From contig DGPN01000039.1 in assembly GCA_002390455.1 (NCBI GenBank), positions 11,110-44,103 on the forward strand: a stretch of 32,994 nucleotides of DNA. Direction: 5' to 3'. The position numbers and the translations under genes are program-made. Source of the DNA: Flavobacteriaceae bacterium UBA4439. GTDB taxonomy: Bacteria > Bacteroidota > Bacteroidia > Flavobacteriales > Flavobacteriaceae. Shown piece by piece: positions 25,871 through 32,595 of the stretch. Below the pieces are notes generated by a model. The model searched no databases and was not told where the DNA came from. It worked only from the letters and a program-made list of their open reading frames with translations. Position 1 is the stretch's first letter, and every line of letters starts with the position of its first letter.

Positions 25871-26062
25871 ATGTTTAGTCAAGGACAACTATTGTTTGCT
25901 TTATTTTTTGTTATTGCTTTTGTGGCATTGATGATCTTCTCTTACAGAAAAGATTCAAAAAATCATAAAGTACATTATAAAGGAAGCATCAAAATATTGA
26001 TTGCATTCGTTCTGACCATTGGAATTCTTTTTCTGATTAAATTTTTTACCCAGAAGCCCTAA
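25871..26062 (+). CDS. Small two-helix membrane protein
   Basis: 63 residues with two hydrophobic helices (about 6-24 and 43-60) joined by a very basic loop (YRKDSKNHKVHYKGSIK), so both termini are probably periplasmic by the positive-inside rule. I do not recognise a named family, although similar short proteins occur in Flavobacteriaceae. It is 7 bases upstream of the fluoride channel gene on the same strand and most likely co-transcribed with it. A role as an accessory of the channel is only a guess from position. Confidence 0.7.
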   Translation: MFSQGQLLFALFFVIAFVALMIFSYRKDSKNHKVHYKGSIKILIAFVLTIGILFLIKFFTQKP

Positions 26063-26069
26063 AGAAAAT

Positions 26070-26447
26070 ATGAAACAACTCTTAATTGTTTTTATAGGAG
26101 GAGGCTTGGGTACCGTTATGCGTTTTCTTATTGGTAAGCTTATACCCTATTCTGGCAAAGGGTTTCCTTGGAATACCTTTTGTGCCAATTTGCTGGGTTG
26201 TTTATTAATAGGGCTGTTAACAGGCTATTTTATGCGAAACAGTTCCGAAAATCAATCTTCACTGATACTTTTTGCCACCATAGGCTTTTGCGGTGGCTTT
26301 ACGACCTTTTCTTCCTTTGCCAATGAAAACTTATCCTTTATCCGCTCAGGAGACTACGCTATATTACTGTCCTACAGCCTGTTGAGTATATCGACGGGAA
26401 TTCTGATGGTTTATTTGGGAATCTTGATTGACAAGCATCTTCACTAA
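26070..26447 (+). CDS. crcB: Fluoride channel Fluc/CrcB
   Basis: Dual-topology dimeric channel that exports fluoride. It has 125 residues and four hydrophobic helices. Diagnostic motifs are GGGLGTVMRF near the N-terminus, FPWNTFCANLLGCLLIGLL with the conserved asparagine of the pore, and GFCGGFTTFSSFANE, which holds the TTFS track and the phenylalanine box. No fluoride riboswitch fold was evident upstream, and the leader is occupied by the small membrane protein gene. The gene after it (amt) has its own promoter. Confidence 0.94.
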   Translation: MKQLLIVFIGGGLGTVMRFLIGKLIPYSGKGFPWNTFCANLLGCLLIGLLTGYFMRNSSENQSSLILFATIGFCGGFTTFSSFANENLSFIRSGDYAILLSYSLLSISTGILMVYLGILIDKHLH

Positions 26448-26488
26448 TTTTTTGAGTTTTTCTTAAAATTTACTTAATAAATTATTAT

Positions 26489-26507
26489 ACCCCTATTATT
26501 TTAGGGG
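26489..26507. promoter_or_regulatory. Distal inverted repeat (operator-like) upstream of amt
   Basis: CCCCTA (26490-26495) and TAGGGG (26502-26507) are perfect arms around TTATTT. The same element, with one substitution in the spacer start and a slightly longer spacer, recurs 53 bases downstream. It lies 100 bases before the amt start, and no T-run follows, so it does not look like a terminator for crcB. Confidence 0.5.
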
Positions 26508-26541
26508 GTGTATTGTTCAAAATAATAAAAATGTGTTTTTG

Positions 26542-26560
26542 ACCCCTATCTTTTTTAGGG
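26542..26560. promoter_or_regulatory. Proximal inverted repeat (operator-like) over the amt -33 region
   Basis: ACCCCTA then TCTTTTT then TAGGG: arms CCCTA (26544-26548) and TAGGG (26556-26560). It begins exactly 53 bases after the matching position of the distal copy, which is five helical turns. Its right arm covers the weak -33 box TTAG (26555-26558) of the amt promoter. Confidence 0.5.
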
Positions 26561-26585
26561 CAGATATCATAATGACATATTTTTG
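26555..26585 (+). promoter_or_regulatory. Promoter of the amt-porin-glnK-amt locus
   Basis: TATTTTTG at 26578-26585 is a full match to TANNTTTG. Exactly 19 bases upstream is TTAG at 26555-26558, a poor version of the -33 box (TTTG) lying in the right arm of the proximal inverted repeat. Start of transcription is expected near 26592, about 16 bases before the ATG. Confidence 0.5.
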
Positions 26586-26607
26586 ATTCGAATTTTAATC
26601 ATAAACT

Positions 26608-27888
26608 ATGTTAAATCTTTCACTAATTAATTCGACAACAGCTGTTGAGGTCAACGATGACTTCACCATGCTATGGATCCTTTTATCAGGGATTTTAGTA
26701 TTTTTCATGCAAGCAGGTTTCACCTTGGTAGAATCTGGCTTCACACGTTCCAAGAACGCAGTGAACATCTCCATGAAAAACATTTTAGACATTTCTGTAG
26801 GAACGCTTTCTTACTGGGCCATTGGATATGGTTTAATGTACGGTGCATCTAATGGATGGATCGCTACTTCAGACATTTTCTTTAATCCAGGAGACGGACC
26901 ACACGATGTGTTTTTCCAGACGGTTTTCTGTGCGACTGCAGCTACCATTGTATCTGGAGCTATTGCAGGAAGAACAAAATATACTACTTACGTATTTTTT
27001 ACGATTTTCTTGACCGCATTAATCTATCCAATTTCAGGTGGATGGCAATGGAACGGTGATGGATGGTTGGCCAACTTAGGCTTCATCGATTTCGCTGGAT
27101 CTTCAATTGTTCACTCTGTCGGTGGATGGGCAGCTCTTGTAGGTGCTTGGATGGTTGGTCCTAGATTGGGCAAATACGTGGATGGAAAATCCAATGTAAT
27201 TCCAGGACACAATTTACTATTAGGTGCACTTGGAGTATTCATCCTTTGGTTAGGATGGTTTGGTTTTAACGGTGGTTCTCAATTAGCTTGGGGAGGAGAT
27301 GATTCAGTAGCTGCTTCAGCTGTTGTAATGATCACTAATATTGCTGCCGCTGCTGGCGCAGTAGGCGCAATGGCCATCACATGGATCAAAGACGGTAAAC
27401 CCAATTTGGGAATGACATTAAATGGAGCGATTGCAGGATTGGTTGCCATAACAGCAGGCTGTGGAAATATGACTTTTGGTGGAGGATTTTTTGCTGGATT
27501 AATTGGTGGTATCATTGTTGTTTTCTCAATCGAATTCATAGACAAAGTACTTAAAATCGATGATGCTGTTGGTGCAGCTTCTGCTCACGGAGTTGTAGGT
27601 GCATGGGGTACATTGGTCATCGGATTGTGGGGCGTTGATGGCGACACTGCCATTGGTCTTTTAAACGGTGGCGGCGCGAGCCAATTGGGAATTCAAGCCA
27701 TTGGTGTACTCGCCTACGGACTTTGGGCCACTATCGCTGCATTAATCGGCTTTGGTATTCTGAAAAAAACAATCGGACTGCGCGTTAGCGAAGAAGTAGA
27801 AATCAAAGGTTTGGATCAAGCTGAACACGGAATCGGTGGATTCGAAGGAGGTGGATTCGAAGCTTGGGCCAAAGAAAACACTAAATAA
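26608..27888 (+). CDS. amt: Ammonium transporter Amt (first copy)
   Basis: Trimeric inner-membrane ammonium channel. It has 426 residues and eleven hydrophobic segments. Features of the AmtB pore are visible: DFAGSSIVHSVGGWAALVGA with the D-x7-H pair corresponding to D160/H168, WFGFNGGSQ with the gate phenylalanine and serine, and ASAHGVVGAWGT with the second pore histidine (H318). The N-terminus reads FTMLWILLSGILVFFMQAG with no clear cleavable signal peptide. The segment after the third helix reads GAIAGR where the second copy and E. coli have AER. The C-terminal cytoplasmic tail contains a 15-base tandem duplication (GGFEG GGFEA). It is followed 46 bases later by the porin gene. Confidence 0.95.
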   Translation: MLNLSLINSTTAVEVNDDFTMLWILLSGILVFFMQAGFTLVESGFTRSKNAVNISMKNILDISVGTLSYWAIGYGLMYGASNGWIATSDIFFNPGDGPHDVFFQTVFCATAATIVSGAIAGRTKYTTYVFFTIFLTALIYPISGGWQWNGDGWLANLGFIDFAGSSIVHSVGGWAALVGAWMVGPRLGKYVDGKSNVIPGHNLLLGALGVFILWLGWFGFNGGSQLAWGGDDSVAASAVVMITNIAAAAGAVGAMAITWIKDGKPNLGMTLNGAIAGLVAITAGCGNMTFGGGFFAGLIGGIIVVFSIEFIDKVLKIDDAVGAASAHGVVGAWGTLVIGLWGVDGDTAIGLLNGGGASQLGIQAIGVLAYGLWATIAALIGFGILKKTIGLRVSEEVEIKGLDQAEHGIGGFEGGGFEAWAKENTK

Positions 27889-27934
27889 CATTATTTACTC
27901 TAACATTAACTTTAATTATTTAAACACTATTATT

Positions 27935-28987
27935 ATGAATTTTATTAAAAAAACTTTTTTAACAACTTTAACCTTGATGATTGGCTTTGTGGTCATAGCA
28001 CAAGAGGAAGAGTCTGCTCCTGCACCTACGTTTGGTGTTAGCGGATCAGTAGATACTTATTTTAGAAGTACTCAATATGCTCCAGGAACTTCATTTGCAA
28101 ATTTACCAGGTTTTGCAATGGGCATGGCAAACATTATTATGTCATATGAGGGGGAAAAATCAGGTTTTGTTGCTGATCTAGTTTTTGGTCCTAGAGGTGC
28201 TGATGCCGTTTTTAACTCCCCAATGATAGGAGTTGATGGAGACCCTCACTTTTACAGAAGTTCCAATATTGTAAATCAGCTTTATGCCTATTACAATGTA
28301 AGTGACTCATTTACTCTAACCTTGGGTAATTTTAACACCTTCCTAGGATATGAGGTTATTTCTCCAGTTGCAAACTTTAACTATTCAACATCTTATATGT
28401 TTTCATATGGTCCTTTCTCACATGCTGGTATTAAGGCAGACATTTCTGCAGGTGAAAATACATCAATTATGGTAGCAGTTTTAAATTCAACTGACATGAC
28501 TGAAATGCAAGATCTTACTGGTGATGGAGATATTTCTGGTTACATGTTCGGATTACAACTTGGATTATACGGCCAATACATCAACTACTTAGGCGGTGGC
28601 GAGGCTGGTGTTAGCCAAATTGACTTTACAGGCGGCTTCAACCTTGGCGACAGCTTTTTCCTAGGTATTAACGCTACGACTTACAGTGATGATGATGACG
28701 TAGAATTCTCAGGAGTTGCATTGTATCCACAGTATACTTTTTCAGACTCATTTGCCCTAGGTGCAAGATTTGAAGCCTTCTCAGAGGATGGACTTGGTGC
28801 TATCGGAGACATTAGCGGAGACGGTGATAATACTTCTTTCACTATCACCGGAAGCTATTCCTCAGGCAATTTCATTTTCAAACCAGAAATAAGAATCGAT
28901 TCTGCCTCTGATAAATTTTATACTGATGCAGACGGTTTAACAGATAGTTTATCTTCCTTTTTGGTAGCTGCCATCTACTCATTTTAA
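27935..28987 (+). CDS. Outer-membrane beta-barrel protein, Bbp2 porin-like
   Basis: 350 residues from the ATG at 27935; the frame is open further upstream into amt, but the signal peptide starts here. The signal peptide MNFIKKTFLTTLTLMIG...VVIAQ has a likely cleavage after IAQ or before EEES. The mature part has alternating hydrophobic/polar strands (GVSGSVDTYFRS, NIIMSYEGEKSGFVADLVFG, FTLTLGNFNTFLGYEV), ends in a terminal aromatic strand (LVAAIYSF, final Phe), and has acidic Asp/Gly-rich loops (DLTGDGDISG, GDISGDGDNTS). The strand pattern and the central LGNFNTFLGYEVISP stretch fit my memory of the Bbp2 (PF07642) group. Being between amt and glnK suggests ammonium passage through the outer membrane. 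No experimental support is known to me. Confidence 0.8.
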   Translation: MNFIKKTFLTTLTLMIGFVVIAQEEESAPAPTFGVSGSVDTYFRSTQYAPGTSFANLPGFAMGMANIIMSYEGEKSGFVADLVFGPRGADAVFNSPMIGVDGDPHFYRSSNIVNQLYAYYNVSDSFTLTLGNFNTFLGYEVISPVANFNYSTSYMFSYGPFSHAGIKADISAGENTSIMVAVLNSTDMTEMQDLTGDGDISGYMFGLQLGLYGQYINYLGGGEAGVSQIDFTGGFNLGDSFFLGINATTYSDDDDVEFSGVALYPQYTFSDSFALGARFEAFSEDGLGAIGDISGDGDNTSFTITGSYSSGNFIFKPEIRIDSASDKFYTDADGLTDSLSSFLVAAIYSF

Positions 28988-29034
28988 ATCAATGCTTTGG
29001 CATCAGATTTAGTTAACAAATATTAATAATCTAC

Positions 29035-29062
29035 ACCCCCCGATGCTAATTCCACGGGGGGT
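29035..29062. terminator. Strong GC-rich hairpin between porin and glnK
   Basis: ACCCCCCG and CGGGGGGT pair perfectly over 8 bp around a 12-base loop (29043-29054), 48 bases after the porin stop. No T-run follows on either strand, so it may be a processing or 3'-protection hairpin or a weak attenuator rather than a full terminator. The rest of the 28988-29209 gap holds no gene that I can support. Confidence 0.5.
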
Positions 29063-29209
29063 TAGTTACATAAACCCATTGAGATCTTTTTGAAATCATC
29101 AAAAGATTGATAAATAAAAAATAATAGAAATGGACACAGAAAACATCCAACTCTAAAAAGAAGAAATCTAAAAGCGTTTTCAAAAACAAATATTTTAATA
29201 ATCCAAAAC

Positions 29210-29548
29210 ATGAAAAAAATCGAAGCAATCATCAGAAAATCAAAATTTGATGAGGTCAAAGAAGCCCTTCACGGTGTTGAAGTGAATTTCTTCAGCTACT
29301 GGGACGTTACTGGAGTAGGGAACGAAAAAGAAGGTCACGTATATCGTGGAATTTCCTACAGTACTTCTGAAATACAAAGAAGATACTTGTCTATAATAGT
29401 CTCTGAACCTTTTGTAGAAAAAACAATCAACGCGATTTTGTCCACTGCCGCTTCAGGAAAAGTGGGAGATGGTAAAATATTTATTTTACCTGTTGAGGAA
29501 GCCTACAGAATCAGAACGGGAGAAAAAGGAAACGACTCATTAAACTAA
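29210..29548 (+). CDS. glnK: Nitrogen regulatory protein PII (GlnK/GlnB)
   Basis: Small trimeric signal protein that senses ATP/ADP and 2-oxoglutarate and plugs Amt when nitrogen is sufficient. It has 112 residues. The opening MKKIEAIIRKSKFDEVKEAL, the T-loop (about 37-54) with HVYRGISY holding Y45 and Y50 (equivalents of Y46 and the uridylylated Y51 of E. coli), GDGKIFILPVEEAYRIRTGE with the ATP-binding lysine and arginines, and the ending are all standard. The T-loop end reads STSEIQRRYLS instead of MVDFLPKVK, a form I recall from Bacteroidota. It sits 13 bases before the second amt, the classic glnK-amt pairing. Confidence 0.95.
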   Translation: MKKIEAIIRKSKFDEVKEALHGVEVNFFSYWDVTGVGNEKEGHVYRGISYSTSEIQRRYLSIIVSEPFVEKTINAILSTAASGKVGDGKIFILPVEEAYRIRTGEKGNDSLN

Positions 29549-29561
29549 AACACGAATAATT

Positions 29562-30800
29562 ATGGAAACTACAATTTTAACAGTAAATAATGTATGGATG
29601 ATGGTCTGTACAGCCCTAGTGTTTTTTATGCACTTGGGATTCTCTTTTTTGGAAATCGGATTAACCCGCCAAAAAAATACCATCAATATTTTATTTAAAA
29701 ACTTTTTTGTAATCACTGTTGGATTGCTATTGTATTGCATCGGTGGTTTTAACCTAATGTATCCTGGTTTTGAAGACGGAGACATGGGATTACTAAAATT
29801 CGCAGGATTTGGAATCACAGCTCCCGAGGGAGGAATGGGATTCGGATATGCTGACGGAGGTTACACCTGGTGGACTGATTTTCTCTTCCAAGGTATGTTT
29901 GCCGCTACAGCCGCGACCATCGTTTCAGGAGCAGTAGCTGAGCGCATCAAACTAAAAGGATTTATGCTTTTTGCAGTACTCTACGTCGGACTCATTTATC
30001 CCATAGTAGGAGCTTGGAAATGGGGAGGCGGATTCCTCGATGCATGGGGGTTCTATGACTTCGCAGGATCAACATTGGTTCACTCTGTAGGAGGATGGGG
30101 AGCTTTAATCACTATCTATCTATTGGGAGCAAGAATTGGCAAATTTGATAAAGATGGAAAACCCAAAGCCTTACCAGGACACAATCTTCCCATCGCTTCT
30201 GCTGGTGTATTTATACTTTGGTTGGGATGGTTTGGATTCAACGGAGGTTCCGTATTGTCTGCTGATCCAGAATTGACTTCTTTAACTTTGGTTACTACAT
30301 CATTGGCAGCCGCTGCAGGAGGAGTTGCTGCAACTTTCTTTTCAAATCTTCTCTATAAAAACTACGATTTGACCATGTTTATGAATGGTGTATTGGGAGG
30401 TTTGGTTGGAATTACAGCTGGTGCTGATCAAATGAGTCCTACCGATGCTATTCTTATTGGTTTGATTGCAGGGGTAGTTGTGGTACTCGGTATTGCCTTA
30501 ATAGACAAGCTTAAATTAGACGACCCCGTAGGTGCTGTTGCAGTTCACTTGATCTGTGGTATTTGGGGAACACTAGCAGTTGGTATCTTTGGTGCCATGG
30601 CTGGTTTTGATCAGTTTTTAGTGCAATTGATTGGGGTAGGAATCGTAGGTGCTTTCTGCGTCATTTCCTCATTCATTATACTTACTATCGTAAAAGCTAC
30701 CACTGGATTGAGAGTGGACAAGGAAGAGGAATTAAATGGTCTCGACCTTTCAGAACATGGAATGGAAGCTTACGCTGACTTTAGGACTAACGAGAGTTAA
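29562..30800 (+). CDS. amt: Ammonium transporter Amt (second copy)
   Basis: 412 residues and eleven hydrophobic segments. The pore residues are present: DFAGSTLVHSVGGWGALI (D-x7-H), WFGFNGGSVLSAD, and VGAVAVHLICGIWGT with the second histidine; the residue after that histidine is leucine, where the first copy and E. coli have glycine. LFQGMFAATAATIVSGAVAERIKLK holds the gate phenylalanine and the usual AER. The C-terminal tail is short (LDLSEHGMEAYADFRT). It clearly differs from the first copy along its length, so the pair is not a recent duplication. It ends in a good terminator and is probably co-transcribed with glnK. Confidence 0.95.
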   Translation: METTILTVNNVWMMVCTALVFFMHLGFSFLEIGLTRQKNTINILFKNFFVITVGLLLYCIGGFNLMYPGFEDGDMGLLKFAGFGITAPEGGMGFGYADGGYTWWTDFLFQGMFAATAATIVSGAVAERIKLKGFMLFAVLYVGLIYPIVGAWKWGGGFLDAWGFYDFAGSTLVHSVGGWGALITIYLLGARIGKFDKDGKPKALPGHNLPIASAGVFILWLGWFGFNGGSVLSADPELTSLTLVTTSLAAAAGGVAATFFSNLLYKNYDLTMFMNGVLGGLVGITAGADQMSPTDAILIGLIAGVVVVLGIALIDKLKLDDPVGAVAVHLICGIWGTLAVGIFGAMAGFDQFLVQLIGVGIVGAFCVISSFIILTIVKATTGLRVDKEEELNGLDLSEHGMEAYADFRTNES

Positions 30801-30821
30801 TTTACATCCATTATTATTGAG

Positions 30822-30851
30822 AAAAAGCCTCCATCTATTGGGGGCTTTTTT
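30822..30851 (+). terminator. Rho-independent terminator after the second amt
   Basis: AAAGCCTCC and GGGGGCTTT form a 9-bp stem (one T-G pair) around a 7-base loop, running into a T-run. It closes the ammonium locus. Confidence 0.8.
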
Positions 30852-30879
30852 GCTTTCATCCAATTAAACCCGAGAATCT

Positions 30880-30910
30880 ATTGCTCTGAGCGGGCTAATC
30901 CCTATTTTTG
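30880..30910 (+). promoter_or_regulatory. Promoter of purU
   Basis: ATTG (30880-30883) and TATTTTTG (30903-30910) are separated by 19 bases and fit the Bacteroidota -33/-7 pattern. Transcription should start near 30917, leaving a leader of only a few bases before the ATG at 30924. Confidence 0.6.
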
Positions 30911-30923
30911 AAAAAATATATTT

Positions 30924-31778
30924 ATGAATCAGATCACTTTATTGATGTACTGCACTGACCAAAAGGGAATCATCGCAGCAGTGACCAACTTCATACACCA
31001 AAGTCAAGGAAACATCACCTATATCGATCAATATGTGGATCGTCCCAATGCCGCATTTTTTATGCGGGTGGAGTGCGATATGAATGGTAATGATTTTGAT
31101 TTTCAAGGTTTTAAAAATCAATTTCATCAAGACTTGGGAACTCGTTTTTCACTTCATTGTGATTTTTATCTTAAAAATCAAAAACCAAAAATGGCGGTTT
31201 TTGTTTCCAAATACGACCACTGTCTCTACGATATAATGGCCAAACAACAATCGGGAGAGTTGGCTGCAGAAATTCCTTTTATTTTGAGTAATCACCCCGA
31301 TTTGGAAATCATTGCTCAACGCTTTGACATTCCCTTTTTTCATATCCCTGTAAACAAAGAAAATAAAGCCGAAGCGGAGACTAAACAATTGGCACTCCTC
31401 AAAGAACATGAAGTCGATTATATCGTATTAGCGCGGTATATGCAAATTGTCTCTCCAGCGCTCATCGAACACTATACCCACAAAATCATTAACATCCACC
31501 ATTCTTTCTTGCCTGCTTTTCCAGGAGCCAAGCCCTATCACTCGGCTTTTGCTCGCGGTGTAAAGATTATTGGAGCCACCAGTCACTATGTCACTGAAGA
31601 ATTGGATGCAGGTCCTATCATCGAGCAAGACATTGCCAGAGTAACACATTTGAATTCCATTGCAGATTTTATCGAAAAGGGAAGAGACCTAGAAAGAATC
31701 GTCCTGCTTCGTGCTCTCAAATTGCATGTCAACAGAAAAGTGATGGTTTATGGAAATAAGACTGTGGTGTTCTCCTGA
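30924..31778 (+). CDS. purU: Formyltetrahydrofolate deformylase
   Basis: Hydrolyses 10-formyltetrahydrofolate to formate and tetrahydrofolate, balancing the one-carbon pool. It has 284 residues. An N-terminal ACT regulatory domain (1-80) has LLMYCTDQKGIIAAVTNFIH. The formyltransferase domain carries the catalytic triad of the family in INIHHSFLPAFPGAKPYHSA (Asn and His) and TEELDAGPIIEQD (Asp). It is monocistronic, with a promoter close upstream. The N-terminal ACT domain separates it from PurN. Confidence 0.95.
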   Translation: MNQITLLMYCTDQKGIIAAVTNFIHQSQGNITYIDQYVDRPNAAFFMRVECDMNGNDFDFQGFKNQFHQDLGTRFSLHCDFYLKNQKPKMAVFVSKYDHCLYDIMAKQQSGELAAEIPFILSNHPDLEIIAQRFDIPFFHIPVNKENKAEAETKQLALLKEHEVDYIVLARYMQIVSPALIEHYTHKIINIHHSFLPAFPGAKPYHSAFARGVKIIGATSHYVTEELDAGPIIEQDIARVTHLNSIADFIEKGRDLERIVLLRALKLHVNRKVMVYGNKTVVFS

Positions 31779-31952
31779 TTATTCATTCTGTAATTACAGT
31801 ATTTTACTAGCGAAGTCTTTGTCTTAATTTCCTACAACGGCCACTTGATCATGTTTCTCGATATCAGGATATTTGATTTTATTGGTTAGTTTTTGCTTTT
31901 TTATAAGTCTCTTTAAAACAGGATTTTAGAATATAAACACACTTTATCTAAG

Positions 31953-32018
31953 CCTTTTTTATTACCTATAAACTACGAATATGGGCTAAATAATTGCTAA
32001 TAGTCTAAATAAAAAAGG
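31953..32018. repeat. 11-base inverted repeat upstream of the UpxY-like gene
   Basis: CCTTTTTTATT (31953-31963) and AATAAAAAAGG (32008-32018) are exact reverse complements 44 bases apart; two further flanking pairs (A-T and G-T) extend it to 13. It could fold as a leader stem if transcription starts upstream, or be the ends of a very short invertible segment. The arms are A/T-tract rich, so chance is a real alternative. Confidence 0.4.
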
Positions 32019-32036
32019 TTAAACGAACAATATTTA

Positions 32037-32044
32037 TATATTTG
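32037..32044 (+). promoter_or_regulatory. Candidate -7 box (TATATTTG) of the polysaccharide locus
   Basis: A full TANNTTTG match 31 bases before the UpxY-like ATG, with no TTG -33 box at the expected distance. It lies just outside the 11-base inverted repeat. Confidence 0.35.
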
Positions 32045-32074
32045 TTGCGAATTGTTGCCCTGATGATTTACTAA

Positions 32075-32569
32075 ATGATTAATGAAAGAACCTTATTTGT
32101 GAACCCCTGGTATGTTGTTCTCACCATTCCAAGAAGTGAATACAAAGCTTTTAAATTCAATACCGAAAACCTCGGAATTGAATCCTATTTTCCATCATTA
32201 GATTCTTTTTCTGCCTCCATTGGGAGCAGCTCTGTGAAGTCTAAATCAGCATTGATTTCCTCCTACTTGTTTTTCCGTCAGCATCCTATAGATTTTTCAA
32301 TCCTTAACCAAAATCCTTTTACCAAAAGTGTTCTCCGAATAAATAATAAAATAGTATGCGTATCGAATGAGGAGATTCAAGCAATGAAGGATCATATTGA
32401 AAATCGGTATTTTAAGAAGGATTTCCATTCAGGAGAAGTGGGCAGTACTATCGAAATTCAAAAAGGAGTCTTTATTGGAAAAACAGCACGAATTGTAGAA
32501 AAAAGAAAAAATAAAATATCCCTAATGCTCCCCTCGCTTCAAATGCAGCTGATCCTGACTTTGAAGTGA
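32075..32569 (+). CDS. UpxY-like NusG-family transcription antiterminator
   Basis: 164 residues. The N-terminal NGN domain begins PWYVVLTIPRSEYKAFKFN (about residues 11-29; canonical form WY-V-T-PR-E) and includes ISSYLFFRQ near residue 62, the counterpart of PL-GY-FV in NusG. The C-terminal part GEVGSTIEIQKGVFIGKTARIVEKRKNKISLML is a KOW-type domain. Such paralogues are usually the first gene of capsule and exopolysaccharide operons in Bacteroidota and prevent premature termination in their own operon. A glycosyltransferase reading frame follows within 200 bases, which agrees. It is not the housekeeping nusG because that lies with secE and ribosomal genes. Confidence 0.85.
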   Translation: MINERTLFVNPWYVVLTIPRSEYKAFKFNTENLGIESYFPSLDSFSASIGSSSVKSKSALISSYLFFRQHPIDFSILNQNPFTKSVLRINNKIVCVSNEEIQAMKDHIENRYFKKDFHSGEVGSTIEIQKGVFIGKTARIVEKRKNKISLMLPSLQMQLILTLK

Positions 32570-32595
32570 CAAGTTTAATCGCTTGAATAATATTT

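Larger units (their letters stand above)
31779..32074. other. 296-base gap between purU and the polysaccharide locus
   Basis: No gene is supported here on either strand. It holds a perfect 12-base palindrome CTGTAATTACAG (31788-31799), an 11-base inverted repeat (31953-31963 and 32008-32018) and a -7-like box at 32037-32044. The composition is very AT-rich, with about 90 bases of A/T tracts before the UpxY start. Confidence 0.6.

Noticed and set aside
25807..26069. Fluoride riboswitch before crcB
   Set aside because: I could not fold the expected pseudoknot, and the space directly before crcB is coding for the 63-residue protein.
27836..27934. 33-residue extension of the porin frame into the end of amt
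   Set aside because: The signal peptide begins at ATG 27935; the extension overlaps amt coding sequence in another frame and would hide the signal peptide.
28990..29020. Sigma-54 (-24/-12) promoter before glnK, suggested by TTTGGCATCAG
   Set aside because: The GG is present but there is no GC at the required 10-base spacing. A similar match at 11858 has the wrong spacing and lies inside the GT4 gene.
29046..29259. Two overlapping minus-strand open frames with Phe/Leu-rich translations between the porin and glnK
   Set aside because: They read into the start of glnK from the opposite strand, have no start context or homology that I recognise, and their phenylalanine richness reflects A-rich sequence on the plus strand.
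31788..31799. CTGTAATTACAG as a terminator for purU
   Set aside because: It is a loopless 12-base palindrome without a T-run, so it cannot form a normal terminator hairpin; it could be a protein site but nothing supports that further.
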